Shown: positions 17,512-26,979 of the stretch, one piece after another
Layout: every line of letters begins with the position of its first letter
Numbering within the stretch: the stretch's first letter is position 1
NCBI RefSeq assembly: GCF_039697315.1
Contig: NZ_CP155619.1
Coordinates: 5,890,001 to 5,954,000, forward strand
Length of the DNA stretch: 64,000 nucleotides
Direction of reading: 5' to 3'
DNA from: Pseudomonas abietaniphila
Lineage (GTDB): Bacteria > Pseudomonadota > Gammaproteobacteria > Pseudomonadales > Pseudomonadaceae
Translations under genes and position numbers: made by a program
The notes under the pieces: model-generated
What the model was told of the DNA's origin: nothing
The model's database searches: none
The model's input: only the letters and a program-made list of their open reading frames with translations

Positions 17512-18513
17512 ATGAACGTTGAAAGGGCAGTCGCCGACATCGGCCTGCTGATTTATCCCGGCTCACAGACGGCGGCGATTCATGGACTGACCGACTTGTT
17601 CGAAGTTGCCAACCGCATGGCCGATGAGCATGCCTCTGCACAACTGCCCCATTTGCGCGTCAGCCATTGGCAGGTCGATACGCAGTGTGAGCCTCAGCGA
17701 GTGTTCAGCAGTTCGTGGAGCGGGCAGAGCGGTCCGCTGGCTGCGGTGCTGATTCCGCCCTCGCTGATGGGTTTGCCCGACACTGAGGCAATGGAAGGGC
17801 TGTCGCGTTGGGTCAAGGCGCAGCACGCCGCAGGCGCCACCATCGGCACCGTCTGCCTCGGTGCTTTCGTGCTGGCGCAGACCGGGTTGCTCGATGGGCG
17901 TGCGGCCACCACGCACTGGACGCAGGCCAAGCCGTTGAGCGAACGTTTTCCCAGGATCAACGTGCATGCCGACAAACCGATCATCGACGATGGCGACATT
18001 ATTACCACGGCGGGGCTGATGGCCTGGTCGGAACTGGGATTGCGTGTGGTTGACCGTTTTCTGGGGCCCAGCATCGCCACGGCGACCGCTCGTTTTCTGG
18101 TGATCGAACACAGCGACAGCGCACAACAGTGCGGCAGCAACTTCGCGCCGATTCTCGGTCATGGCGACGCCGCCATCCTGAGCGTTCAGCACTGGCTGCA
18201 AAGCACCGGGGCGCTAGAGGTTTCACTCGCAGAGATGGCACAGCGCGCCGGGCTGGAAGAGCGCACCTTTCTGCGGCGGTTTCGTGCCGCCACCGGCTTG
18301 AAGCCGACTGAGTACTGTCAGCACGTGCGGGTGGGCAAAGCCCGCGAAATGCTCGAATTCACCAACGGGACGGTGGATCACATCGCCTGGACCGTGGGTT
18401 ACCAGGACCCGGCGGCCTTCCGCTCGACGTTCAAGAAAATCACCGGGCTTGCGCCCAGCGAATACCGGAACAAATTTGGTGTCGGTACGCCGGTGGTGAC
18501 GGCGCGTGGCTGA
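17512..18513 (+). CDS. GlxA-family AraC-type transcriptional regulator
   Basis: A 333-residue protein with an N-terminal DJ-1/PfpI (class I amidotransferase-like) sensor domain (about 8-195), keeping the nucleophile-elbow cysteine in GTVCLGAF, and a C-terminal AraC helix-turn-helix pair (about 230-325: LAEMAQRAGLEERTFLRRFRAATG and VGYQDPAAFRSTFKKITGLAPSEYR). Start at 17512 (MNVERAVADIGLLIYPG) behind GAGGGAAAA; the frame extends upstream without a good site. Likely regulates the divergent cysteine hydrolase. Confidence 0.88.
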   Translation: MNVERAVADIGLLIYPGSQTAAIHGLTDLFEVANRMADEHASAQLPHLRVSHWQVDTQCEPQRVFSSSWSGQSGPLAAVLIPPSLMGLPDTEAMEGLSRWVKAQHAAGATIGTVCLGAFVLAQTGLLDGRAATTHWTQAKPLSERFPRINVHADKPIIDDGDIITTAGLMAWSELGLRVVDRFLGPSIATATARFLVIEHSDSAQQCGSNFAPILGHGDAAILSVQHWLQSTGALEVSLAEMAQRAGLEERTFLRRFRAATGLKPTEYCQHVRVGKAREMLEFTNGTVDHIAWTVGYQDPAAFRSTFKKITGLAPSEYRNKFGVGTPVVTARG

Positions 18514-18576
18514 CACATGAGTCACTCGATTCCCGACGTTGTCCAACCCGGCAACTCACCTTGCGAAGGAGCGGCC

Positions 18577-19701
18577 ATGCCTGCGAACGGATTCACGCGC
18601 CACGCCACGGCGTTTATCACGGTCACCCTGCTGGCGTTGCTCGCCGGTTGCGGCACCCAGCGTGGCCAGACGTCACCGCCGCCCCCTCCGGACCTGGTGC
18701 GCAGTGAGATCGTGCGGCTGTTGCCGGCGGGCGTGGCAGACCGTCAGGGATGGGCGACGGACATCTACACCGCGTTTGAAACGCAGAAAATCGATCCCAC
18801 CGTCGAGAACCTCTGTTCAGCGGTGGCGGTGACCGAGCAGGAATCGAATTTTCAGGTCGACCCGGCCGTGCCGGGGATGGGCAAGATCGCTCAGGACGAA
18901 ATCGATCGCCGGGCAAGCAAGGCGCACATTCCCAACCTGCTGGTGCGCAGCGCGCTGGACATCCGCTCGCCCACCGGCAAGACCTATAACGAGCGATTGA
19001 ACGCCGCGCGCACCGAAAAAGACCTCAGCGCGATTTTTGACGATTTCATCGGCATGGTGCCGCTTGGGCGGACGCTGTTCGGGAACTTCAATCCGGTGCA
19101 CACGGCCGGACCGATGCAAGTCAGCATCGACTTCGCCGAGCGTCAGGCGCAGGGTTATCCGTACCCGGTTGACGGCTCGATCCGACATGAGGTGTTCAGT
19201 CGTCGCGGCGGGATGTACTTCGGTATCGCCCACCTGTTGGGGTATCCGGTCAGCTATGACAAACCGATTTACCGTTTTGCCGATTTCAATGCCGGCTGGT
19301 ACGCCAGCCGCAATGCAGCGTTTCAAAGCGCGCTGGCGCGTGTGTCGGGCAAGCGCCTGGCGTTGGATGGCGACCTGATCAGCTACGGTTTTGGGCCGTC
19401 ATTGGGCCAGACCGAGTTGGCCGTTCGCAGCTTGCACACGCAACTGGGCATGCGCAATCCGACGATTCGCAGCCAGCTGGAGAAGGGCGAGACCCTCGCG
19501 TTCGAGGACACCGATCTCTATAAACAGGTGTTCGCCCTGGCGGACAAGGCAGCAGGCAAACCGCTGCCGCGAGCCATTTTGCCGGGTATCGTGCTGGAAA
19601 GTCCGAAGATCACCCGCAAGCTGACCACGGCCTGGTTTGCCCAGCGCGTTGAAGAGCGCCGAGTGCGCTGCATGACGCGGGCTTCGGGGAAGCTCAAGTA
19701 G
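18577..19701 (+). CDS. DUF1615 lipoprotein
   Basis: A 374-residue protein with a lipoprotein signal: hydrophobic TAFITVTLLALLAGC, lipobox LAGC near residue 26, followed by a proline-rich linker. The body is the DUF1615 domain (TVENLCSAVAVTEQESNF, GPMQVSIDFAERQA, RRGGMYFGIAHLLGYP), whose ES and G(P)MQ motifs recall lytic transglycosylases; that relation is suggestive only. AAGGAG lies about 6 bases before the ATG at 18577. Predicted to be outer-membrane anchored. Confidence 0.85.
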   Translation: MPANGFTRHATAFITVTLLALLAGCGTQRGQTSPPPPPDLVRSEIVRLLPAGVADRQGWATDIYTAFETQKIDPTVENLCSAVAVTEQESNFQVDPAVPGMGKIAQDEIDRRASKAHIPNLLVRSALDIRSPTGKTYNERLNAARTEKDLSAIFDDFIGMVPLGRTLFGNFNPVHTAGPMQVSIDFAERQAQGYPYPVDGSIRHEVFSRRGGMYFGIAHLLGYPVSYDKPIYRFADFNAGWYASRNAAFQSALARVSGKRLALDGDLISYGFGPSLGQTELAVRSLHTQLGMRNPTIRSQLEKGETLAFEDTDLYKQVFALADKAAGKPLPRAILPGIVLESPKITRKLTTAWFAQRVEERRVRCMTRASGKLK

Positions 19702-19824
19702 CGGCAGTCGTCATTGGCTCGACGATCCACACGACCGCTGGTCCAAATCTCGGCACCCCTTGGCGATGCGCTTCTCGAAACTGTAATTGCCCTGCACATC
19801 AGGGCCTTTACAGCAGAGGTGCCT

Positions 19825-20046
19825 ATGCCAGTCGATTCTGAATTCCCCACCAGCGTCCCGCCCGTTACTCCTACGTCTCCCGCTGAAGCCGATCTGGATC
19901 CGGATGCCATGGATGACGAGGACTTTCGCGAAGAACAGCAACGCGAGGAAGACAAGCAGCAGCGCCCGGTCGACTGGGACGAGCCGCCTTCGGCAGACGT
20001 GCCGCCCGTAGACGAACCCACACCGCTTTCCGATGACTTGCGCTAG
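19825..20046 (+). CDS. Small acidic, proline-rich hypothetical protein
   Basis: A 73-residue protein from ATG 19825 (MPVDSEFPTSVPP) with AGAGG 5 bases upstream. The middle is very acidic (DPDAMDDEDFREEQQREEDK) and the ends are Pro-rich, so it is probably disordered. No known domain. A strong terminator follows, which supports it as a true transcription unit end. Confidence 0.6.
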   Translation: MPVDSEFPTSVPPVTPTSPAEADLDPDAMDDEDFREEQQREEDKQQRPVDWDEPPSADVPPVDEPTPLSDDLR

Positions 20047-20063
20047 CACAATACCGTCGGGCT

Positions 20064-20100
20064 GCCGGAGCGGGGTCAATGCCCTGTCTTCGGCTTTTTT
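20064..20100 (+). terminator. Rho-independent terminator
   Basis: GCCGGAG (20064-20070) pairs with CTTCGGC (20088-20094) with one G-T pair, and the inner GGG/CCC extends the stem; six T residues follow (20095-20100). It closes the small acidic protein gene. Confidence 0.7.
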
Positions 20101-20129
20101 GAGTCCGCATTTTCAAGGAGCCACTGGTT

Positions 20130-20693
20130 TTGAGTCTTGACCCCGTTAGTCCCTCCATCATTACGAGCAGCACCGGTGGCCCGTCCGTTCCGGATACACA
20201 AGCGGCCGAAGCGTTGTTGTTCGGTTCCCCCAAGGACCGCCTGGATTTCTACCGCAAAGAAATCCAGTACGAAACCGCCATTCTCTCCAACCGCACCAAC
20301 GCCTATCTGTCTGCCCAGTCGTTTCTGGTGATCGCATTCGCCTCGTCGATGGCCAACCTCAACCCGGAGTGGGGCAAGTTGTTCACGTTGGTGGTGCCGC
20401 CTTTTCTGACGTTGTTGGGTCTGATCAGCTCGATGCACGCCTGGCCGGGCATTCGTGCAGCGTACGAGATCATCGACCACTGGCACTTCAAACAAAGCCA
20501 GTTGTTGCACAGCCAGCCTGCGATGGGGCTCGCCTATGACGATTCCCCCTTGTTCTGTGAGCATGAATCCAGCGAGAAGGGTTATCGCAAGTCGTTGTTG
20601 TTTTCCATGCGTACGCCTTGGTTGTTCAGCGTGTTCTGGTTCCTGCTCGGCGCATTCTCCATTTATGCGCAAACCACCGACATGGCCTTTTGA
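20130..20693 (+). CDS. Hypothetical inner-membrane protein
   Basis: A 187-residue protein starting at a TTG (20130), supported by AAGGAG 9 bases upstream; no ATG in frame has a comparable site. A soluble N-terminus with LDFYRKEIQYETAILSNRTNAYLSAQS is followed by two hydrophobic segments (about 60-80 and 85-105), a polar segment, and a C-terminal hydrophobic segment (SVFWFLLGAFSIYAQ). The helix-TM-TM layout resembles small SLATT-type membrane proteins, but I cannot assign a family. Confidence 0.65.
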   Translation: MSLDPVSPSIITSSTGGPSVPDTQAAEALLFGSPKDRLDFYRKEIQYETAILSNRTNAYLSAQSFLVIAFASSMANLNPEWGKLFTLVVPPFLTLLGLISSMHAWPGIRAAYEIIDHWHFKQSQLLHSQPAMGLAYDDSPLFCEHESSEKGYRKSLLFSMRTPWLFSVFWFLLGAFSIYAQTTDMAF

Positions 20694-20866
20694 GTCAGCC
20701 CGTCGATGCAGCAGATGTGCGTAGCGTCCACACGGGAAGTGTGATTCAGCGCACATCGATGTCACGCTGGGCGCGAGGCATTCGAAGCCGTGACTACACT
20801 GGTTTATCGGTCTGGTATCAGGCGGGCAAGCGGGTGCCCGGCTTCAATTGACATGGAGGTGGTGAA

Positions 20867-21142
20867 ATGCTGTTTACCCCTGAATTGCGCAGGACCCTGG
20901 AAAGTGCGTTCCTGCCCCTGGCCTGTGAGTGCACGCTCATGCCGGGCGGTGCGCTGATGGTGAAAATCTTCGAGCCCCAGACCGGCACCGTGGCGATGCT
21001 GGTCGAAAACGTGTCCATTGCCAATGTGACGACCATGCGTGGGGTCGCAGAGCTGGTGGCCGAACTGCGTTACGACTTGCGAACCTGTGTCACGCCGTTT
21101 GGTTCGACCCCTGCCTTCTTCGCGGCCTCTCGCGGTGCATGA
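20867..21142 (+). CDS. DUF1652 protein
   Basis: A 91-residue protein starting MLFTPELRRTLESAFLPLACECTL, typical of the DUF1652 family that is almost confined to Pseudomonas. GGAGGTGG precedes the ATG by 5 bases. Function is unknown; the central MVKIFEPQTGTVAMLVENV strand-rich part suggests a small alpha/beta domain. It precedes the stressosome operon with a 266-base gap that must contain the operon promoter (no clear consensus found there). Confidence 0.85.
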   Translation: MLFTPELRRTLESAFLPLACECTLMPGGALMVKIFEPQTGTVAMLVENVSIANVTTMRGVAELVAELRYDLRTCVTPFGSTPAFFAASRGA

Positions 21143-21408
21143 AGCCTACCAGTACCGGTTCGAAGCGCCCCTGCGTAAATTATCTACACTTTCGACGGAA
21201 CCTTTGTCGAGCGGTGATGTTATCTTGACACCAAAGGTAGGCGGAGGTATTTCGTCTCCATCGTTTGGCGTTAAAAAGCGCTTTGCATTTAACAGGTTAG
21301 GGAATGCCTCTCGGAACGGAGAGACTGTCTGACCGGTTTTCTTGTGCCCGCCGTCGCCGAATCACCACCGTATCGAAACGGCGTATACAACATTCAGGAG
21401 CCAACCCT

Positions 21409-22263
21409 ATGGCAGTACTGCAGCAAACCACCGTCGACGCTCTCCGCCGTGCCGAAGCCCAGTTGTCCGAGCGCTGGCTGGCGGACCTTGAAGCCAGCGG
21501 CGCCACGCGCAATCTGAAGACCGAAGACCTGCATCAGCAGGCATCGGAGTTTCTGCATTTGCTCACCGCCGTGCTGGAAAAGGGTGGTTCGCACAGCATC
21601 ACGACCGCTGAATGGGACGAGACGCGGCAGTTTCTGGAAAAGCTCTCTCATCAGCGGGCATTGGCCGGACAGGACTCGCAGCAGACCGCTCATTTTATCT
21701 TCGCGCTCAAAGGCGCGGTGTTTGCGCTGTTGCAACACACGTACAGCGAGCAGCCTGCGTTGCTCGCCGAACAGCTCTGGGAAATCTCCCAGTTGCTGGA
21801 CACCTTGGGCATGCACACCATCCGCACCTTTCAGAAATCCCGCGAATCGGTGATCAAGCGTCAGCAGGAAGAACTGCTGGAGCTGTCTACGCCCGTGGTC
21901 AAACTGTGGGACGGCGTGCTTGCCCTGCCGATGATTGGCACCCTTGACTCCCAGCGCACGCAAGTGGTGATGGAGTCCCTGCTGCAACGGATCGTCGACA
22001 CCGGCTCGGAAATCGCGATTATCGACATCACCGGCGTGCCGACCGTCGATACGCTGGTCGCCCAGCACCTTCTCAAGACCGTCACCGCGATCCGCCTCAT
22101 GGGCGCCGACTGCATTATCAGCGGCGTGCGTCCGCAGATCGCGCAGACCATTGTTCATCTGGGGCTGGACCTCCAGGGTGTCGTGACCAAAGCCAACCTG
22201 GCCGACGCGCTGGCGCTGGCACTGCGCCGTCTGGGTCTGACGGTCTCCAAGGCTGCGGTATAA
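21409..22263 (+). CDS. rsbR: RsbR-type stressosome sensor protein
   Basis: A 284-residue stressosome scaffold/sensor: an N-terminal RsbRD-type helical sensor domain (about 1-155) and a C-terminal STAS domain (about 160-280). Both expected phosphorylation sites for RsbT are present: T161 in ELSTPVVKLWDGVL and T215 in TGVPTVDTLVAQHL, equivalent to T171 and T205 of B. subtilis RsbRA. CAGGAG sits 8 bases before the ATG. First gene of a tight operon; RsbR and RsbS would form the large icosahedral complex that sequesters RsbT. The signal sensed is unknown. Confidence 0.9.
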   Translation: MAVLQQTTVDALRRAEAQLSERWLADLEASGATRNLKTEDLHQQASEFLHLLTAVLEKGGSHSITTAEWDETRQFLEKLSHQRALAGQDSQQTAHFIFALKGAVFALLQHTYSEQPALLAEQLWEISQLLDTLGMHTIRTFQKSRESVIKRQQEELLELSTPVVKLWDGVLALPMIGTLDSQRTQVVMESLLQRIVDTGSEIAIIDITGVPTVDTLVAQHLLKTVTAIRLMGADCIISGVRPQIAQTIVHLGLDLQGVVTKANLADALALALRRLGLTVSKAAV

Positions 22264-22267
22264 GGCC

Positions 22268-22630
22268 ATGGAGCGCATTCCAATCCTGCAAATGGGCGAC
22301 TTTCTGCTGGTCACCATTCAAGTCGACATGCATGACCAGCTCGCGCTGACGCTGCAGGACGACTTGTCCGAGCGGATCAGCCGAACGTCGGCACGGGGCG
22401 TACTGATCGATATCTCGGCACTGGACATGGTCGACTCGTTCATCGGTCGCATGATCGGCATGATTTCGGGCCTGTCGCGCATCATGGATGCCGAGACCGT
22501 TCTGGTCGGCATGCAGCCTGCCGTCGCGATCACGCTGGTGGAGTTGGGCATGACGCTGCCAGGCGTCAGCACTGCGCTGAATGTCGAGCGAGGCATGACG
22601 CTGTTGCGTGAGCGGGCCTATTCCCGATGA
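22268..22630 (+). CDS. rsbS: RsbS-type STAS stressosome core protein
   Basis: A 120-residue single STAS domain. The RsbT-phosphorylated serine is conserved at S57 in ALDMVDSFIGRMIGMISGLS, equivalent to S59 of B. subtilis RsbS. It starts 4 bases after rsbR and its stop overlaps the rsbT start (ATGA), so stoichiometric production is expected. Role: scaffold that holds RsbT until phosphorylated. Confidence 0.92.
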   Translation: MERIPILQMGDFLLVTIQVDMHDQLALTLQDDLSERISRTSARGVLIDISALDMVDSFIGRMIGMISGLSRIMDAETVLVGMQPAVAITLVELGMTLPGVSTALNVERGMTLLRERAYSR

Positions 22631-23031
22631 ACGTGCGCAGCAGCGGCACCCAAGGCATTCATATAGAGCAGGATGTGGTGCTGGCACGGCAGCTGGCGCG
22701 CAAACTGTCGCAAGAGTGTGGCATGCGTCTGATCGACCTGACCAAGCTGGTGACGGCGGTCAGCGAACTGGCGCGGAACACCATGACCTACGGCCGTGGC
22801 GGCGACATGGACTGGCAAATCATCGAGGACGGCGCCCGTACTGGTTTACGCCTGACGTTTCGAGACGAAGGCCCCGGGATTCCCGACCTGAAGCTGGCGA
22901 TGACCGACGGCTGGACGTCTGGCGGCGGATTGGGACTGGGCCTGACCGGGGCCAAGCGGCTGGTCGACGATTTCGAACTGGAAACGGCGCCCGGCGCGGG
23001 CACGCGAGTGACGATCTGCAAATGGACCTGA
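22627..23031 (+). CDS. rsbT: RsbT serine/threonine switch kinase
   Basis: A 134-residue GHKL kinase with the N box ELARNTMTYGRGG, the G1 box DEGPGIPD and the glycine-rich GGGLGLGLTGAKRL. RsbT phosphorylates RsbS and RsbR and, once released, activates a downstream partner. In Bacillus this is the phosphatase RsbU; no rsbU, rsbV, rsbW or sigB gene follows here, so the partner must differ. Overlaps rsbS by 4 and the next gene by 10 bases. Confidence 0.92.
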   Translation: MNVRSSGTQGIHIEQDVVLARQLARKLSQECGMRLIDLTKLVTAVSELARNTMTYGRGGDMDWQIIEDGARTGLRLTFRDEGPGIPDLKLAMTDGWTSGGGLGLGLTGAKRLVDDFELETAPGAGTRVTICKWT

Positions 23032-24035
23032 GATTGCACAGTAGCCTGACGCACGTGCTGCCGATCGAAGACAGCAGTCAGGTAGGGTTTGCCCGAAGGG
23101 CCGCGCAGAGACTCGCAGAGCAGTCGGGGTTCGATGACACGGACGCCGGTCGCGTGGCTTTGGTGGTCACTGAACTCGCCAGCAATATCCTCAAGCATGC
23201 CAGCAATGGTGAACTGCACCTGCGTGTGCTGCCGGGAAGTCCGCTGGGTATCGAGGTCATTGCCATTGATCGCGGTCAGGGTTTCGATCTGCAGGATTGC
23301 ATGGCCGACGGGTTTTCCACGCGCGGCACGCAGGGCATCGGGCTGGGCTCAATGTTGCGTCAGGCGCAGGTATTCGACGTGCATACTGACACCAGCGGTA
23401 CCGTGCTGCTGACGCGATTTTATCCCCGTCATTCTGCGGTCAGGGACCTGCGCGTGGGCGTGACCCAACATTCACTGCACGGCGATCCGGCCTGTGGCGA
23501 CGCTTGGGAACTGGCAATCAAGGGTTCGCACGTGAGCATCCTGATGATTGACGGCCTTGGCCATGGCCCGGAAGCCGAAGACGCGGCAAAAGCCGGCGCC
23601 ACCGCGTTCAATCGTGAGCCCTTTGCCGACCCGGGCGTATTGCTCGAAGAAATTCACCACGACATGCGCGGGACGCGCGGCGGCGCGGTCGCGGTGGCGC
23701 AATTCAATGGCGAGCAGGACCAATTGCGCTTTATCGGCATCGGGAACATCGGCGCCACGTTGATCACCGAGGACAAACCGCGAGGCCTGGTGTCACACCC
23801 CGGCATCGTCGGCCTGCAGTACCGCAAGGTTCCGGTGGTGGACCACGTTGATTGCACCGGGAAGTTGTTGATCCTGTACAGCGACGGTCTGCAATCTCGA
23901 TGGAATCTTCGCGACTATCCAGGTCTGATGTACCGACACCCGGCGATTATCGCGGCCGTGCTGCATCGCGATTTTAGCCGGGGCAGGGATGACGTGACGG
24001 TACTGGTGATTGTTCTGGAGACGTTTGATGACTGA
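23022..24035 (+). CDS. Fused RsbW-like ATPase and RsbX/SpoIIE-type PP2C phosphatase
   Basis: A 337-residue two-domain protein. The N-terminal half (about 1-135) is a HATPase_c-type domain with ELASNILKHASNGEL, DRGQGFDLQD and GTQGIGLGSMLRQA. The C-terminal half (about 145-335) is a PP2C-like phosphatase of the RsbX/SpoIIE group, with DGLGHGPEAEDAA and the metal-binding end GRDDVTVLVIVL. In a stressosome setting it would dephosphorylate RsbR/RsbS to reset the complex, while the ATPase half might bind or phosphorylate a partner. Start ATG 23022 lies inside the rsbT end and its stop overlaps the next gene by 8 bases. Confidence 0.87.
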   Translation: MDLRLHSSLTHVLPIEDSSQVGFARRAAQRLAEQSGFDDTDAGRVALVVTELASNILKHASNGELHLRVLPGSPLGIEVIAIDRGQGFDLQDCMADGFSTRGTQGIGLGSMLRQAQVFDVHTDTSGTVLLTRFYPRHSAVRDLRVGVTQHSLHGDPACGDAWELAIKGSHVSILMIDGLGHGPEAEDAAKAGATAFNREPFADPGVLLEEIHHDMRGTRGGAVAVAQFNGEQDQLRFIGIGNIGATLITEDKPRGLVSHPGIVGLQYRKVPVVDHVDCTGKLLILYSDGLQSRWNLRDYPGLMYRHPAIIAAVLHRDFSRGRDDVTVLVIVLETFDD

Positions 24036-24903
24036 CAACGCTGTCGACGGTGCCCCTGAGGCGTGCGCGGAGCTTTTGCAACTGCGAGAGGAGGCGGCAG
24101 CGCTGCGTGCCGAGCTTGATGAAACCAATCAGGGGGTTCTGGCGCTCTATGCCGAACTCGACATGCAGGCAGATCAGTTGCGTCAGGCGTCGGATCTGAA
24201 AAGCCGGTTTCTCTCGTACATGAGCCATGAGTTTCGAACGCCGCTGGGTTCGATTCTGAGTATCGCCAGCCTGCTGACGGATGAGCTGGACGGCCCGCTC
24301 AGTCCGGAGCAACACAAGCAGGTTGCGTTCGTCCGGACTGCCGCTCGCGAGCTCAGCGACATGGTCGATGACCTGCTCGATCTGGCGAAGATCGAGGCGG
24401 GGCGCATCAGTATTTCGGCCGCGTGGTTCGACATGCTCGACCTGTTTTCGGCCTTGCGCGGCATGTTCCGACCGATTGTCGACACCTCGGCGGTGGACCT
24501 GATTTTCGAAGAGCCGATGGGGCTGCCCCGGCTTTACACCGATGACAAGAAACTCGCGCAGATCCTGCGCAACTTCATCTCCAACTCCTTGAAATTCACC
24601 CAGCGCGGCGAGGTCCGTATCTCCGCCCGGCTGGAAGGTGAACATGAAGTGCGTTTCGCCGTCACGGACACCGGCATTGGCATTCCTGCCGAGCTTCACG
24701 GCGCCCTGTTCGAAGACTTCGCGCAAGTCGACTCCCCGTTGCAAAAGCGCCTTCGGGGCACCGGGTTGGGGTTGTCGCTGTGTAAACGATTCGCCGAGCT
24801 GCTGGGTGGTCGGGTTGGCCTGGAAAGCCAGCCTGGCGTCGGCTCGACGTTCTTTGTGGTCATCCCGTTGGCGTTGGCGCAGGAGCACGTTGATGAAAGC
24901 TGA
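24028..24903 (+). CDS. Soluble sensor histidine kinase
   Basis: A 291-residue kinase without membrane segments: an N-terminal coiled coil (about 10-60), a HisKA domain with phospho-accepting H67 in YMSHEFRTPLGSI, and HATPase_c with NFISNSLKFT, DTGIGIP and GTGLGLSLCKRF. No sensor domain precedes the coiled coil, so input probably comes by protein contact, plausibly from RsbT or the fused ATPase/phosphatase encoded just upstream. Overlaps both neighbours. Confidence 0.9.
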   Translation: MTDNAVDGAPEACAELLQLREEAAALRAELDETNQGVLALYAELDMQADQLRQASDLKSRFLSYMSHEFRTPLGSILSIASLLTDELDGPLSPEQHKQVAFVRTAARELSDMVDDLLDLAKIEAGRISISAAWFDMLDLFSALRGMFRPIVDTSAVDLIFEEPMGLPRLYTDDKKLAQILRNFISNSLKFTQRGEVRISARLEGEHEVRFAVTDTGIGIPAELHGALFEDFAQVDSPLQKRLRGTGLGLSLCKRFAELLGGRVGLESQPGVGSTFFVVIPLALAQEHVDES

Positions 24904-26833
24904 AACCCGGTTGCTGATCGTCGACGACAACGCCGCGACGCGTTACGCGCTGCGTCGGCGAATGGAGCGCCATGGGTTCACAGTGCTGGAAGCGGGAACC
25001 GGTACCGAAGGGCTCAACCTGATCGCCGAGCAGATCCCGGACGCCTTGATTCTCGACGTCAACCTGCCGGACATGAGTGGCTTCGACATCGTCCGCCAGT
25101 TACGCGCCGAGCCGCGTACGGCGTTGCTGCCAGTGGTACACGTGTCGGCGGCGTCGATCCAGACCGGCGATATCGTCACGGGCCTTGAGGCGGGCGCCGA
25201 TGCCTACCTCGTGCATCCCGTGGACGCCGACGTGTTGCTGGCAACCCTTCGAACGCTGCTGCGTGTACGCGACACCGAATTTGCCCTGCGCGAAAGCGAG
25301 AACCGTTTCCGCGAGATCTTCGTCAATGTCTCGGCGCCGATTGCCGTCATGGACGGTCATCTCAAGGTCCATGAATGCAACCACGCGTTCGCGCGTCTGA
25401 TTGCACAAAGTTTTACCGAACAGTCCGTACTCAAGTGTTTTGCAGATGAGCAAGACTCCGTCATCGCCGGTCTGCGCGAGGCACTCGTCTCGGGAGAGCG
25501 CTGGAAGGGCTCACTGAGCATGCTGGTCGAAGGAGACCTGCGGGAAACGGAATGGCAGGTCTCGCCGTACCGTGCGACCGAATTAAGCCTAGTGTTCATC
25601 GAGGACCTCACCGAACACCGGCGCCGCGAACAATCCCATCTGCAACAACTGGACTCGGTCAACAACCAGTTGGCGCACGAGGTCGCGGAGCGTGCAAGAA
25701 CCGAGCAACAGTTGCTTCAGGCGCAGAAAATGGATGCGCTCGGCCAGCTTACGGGCGGCATCGCGCACGATTTCAACAACCTGTTGACCGGTATCGTCAC
25801 GGGTCTTGAACTGATCAAGAAACGCACCGAAGACGGGCGGCCCGAAAAAGTCCTGGCCTACGCCGATGCAGCGCTGGCCTCGGCCAGGAGTGCGGCGACG
25901 CTGACCCATCGATTGTTGGCATTCGCACGTCAGCAACCGCTGGATACACGTCCCATCGACGTGAATCAGAATGTCCGCTCTCTGGAGGACCTGATCAGAC
26001 GAACCGTGGGCAAGCGCATCGGACTGACGCTTGAGCTGACCTCTCGCAGCGCGGTGGCGATGGTTGATTCCGGCCAGCTGGAGAGCTCAGTGCTGAACCT
26101 GGTCATCAACGCGCGTGACGCGCTGCCGCAAGGCGGTAACATCTGGATCAGCACGTACGAGGCCTATTCCCAGGGGAATTCACGCCTGGAAGACGGCCCG
26201 TACATTGCGTTGACGGTTCGAGACGACGGAGCGGGCATCGAGCACCACCTGATCGACAAAGTGTTCGACCCGTTCTTCACCACCAAACCGATCGGGGAAG
26301 GCACGGGCCTTGGGCTTTCCACCATTTACGGTTTTGCGCGCCAGACTGGCGGAGACGTGCACGTGCGCAGTGTCGTGGGGCACGGTACGGAAGTCACCTT
26401 GATGTTACCGGCTGCTGTCGATCAGACGGCAGTGCCGCCAGAACTGCCGGACAGTGTCGAACTTGGCGCGGGCGAGCATGTCCTTATTGTCGAGGACACA
26501 GCGTCTGTGCGCATGTTCGTCAATGAAATCCTGACCGACGCTGGCTACCGCTGCACGCAGGCCGGTGACGTGTCGACAGCGCTGTCGATGGCAGAGCATG
26601 ACCCGTCAATCGATCTGTTGCTGACCGACGTCGGCATGCCGATGATGAACGGTCGGGAGCTGGCGCAACGCGTGCGTGTCTGGCGACCGGAGGTGCCGGT
26701 GCTGTTCATGACCGGTTACGCTGAAAATGCCCTTAACCGACAGCACTTTCTTGGGGAAGGCATGGACATGATCACCAAGCCGTTTCAAATGGTTGAATTC
26801 CTCAATAAGGTGAGGAAGATGCTGGATGGCTGA
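24893..26833 (+). CDS. Hybrid histidine kinase (REC-PAS-HK-REC)
   Basis: A 646-residue protein beginning MKAETRLLIVDDNAATRYAL. Order: receiver with D55 (about 5-120), PAS (about 135-255), coiled coil, HisKA with H292 in GGIAHDFNNLLTGI, HATPase_c (NLVINARDALPQGG, DDGAGI, GTGLGLSTIYGF) and C-terminal receiver with D579 (LLLTDVGMP). The first receiver is a likely target of the upstream kinase, giving a multi-step relay. It starts within the last 11 bases of the previous gene. No DNA-binding output is encoded in the operon. Confidence 0.92.
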   Translation: MKAETRLLIVDDNAATRYALRRRMERHGFTVLEAGTGTEGLNLIAEQIPDALILDVNLPDMSGFDIVRQLRAEPRTALLPVVHVSAASIQTGDIVTGLEAGADAYLVHPVDADVLLATLRTLLRVRDTEFALRESENRFREIFVNVSAPIAVMDGHLKVHECNHAFARLIAQSFTEQSVLKCFADEQDSVIAGLREALVSGERWKGSLSMLVEGDLRETEWQVSPYRATELSLVFIEDLTEHRRREQSHLQQLDSVNNQLAHEVAERARTEQQLLQAQKMDALGQLTGGIAHDFNNLLTGIVTGLELIKKRTEDGRPEKVLAYADAALASARSAATLTHRLLAFARQQPLDTRPIDVNQNVRSLEDLIRRTVGKRIGLTLELTSRSAVAMVDSGQLESSVLNLVINARDALPQGGNIWISTYEAYSQGNSRLEDGPYIALTVRDDGAGIEHHLIDKVFDPFFTTKPIGEGTGLGLSTIYGFARQTGGDVHVRSVVGHGTEVTLMLPAAVDQTAVPPELPDSVELGAGEHVLIVEDTASVRMFVNEILTDAGYRCTQAGDVSTALSMAEHDPSIDLLLTDVGMPMMNGRELAQRVRVWRPEVPVLFMTGYAENALNRQHFLGEGMDMITKPFQMVEFLNKVRKMLDG

Positions 26834-26979
26834 CCCGTCAACCGGACATCCAGCGCAAGATGTACATATGGACGCGTAACATTTGTTAATCTGCGCGCCA
26901 ATTCATTCGGTGCCAGCCATCGGGCACACACCTTCGGCGATTGTTTGCGAGACTCGCGGAAGGTGAAGGAGATCTAGTT

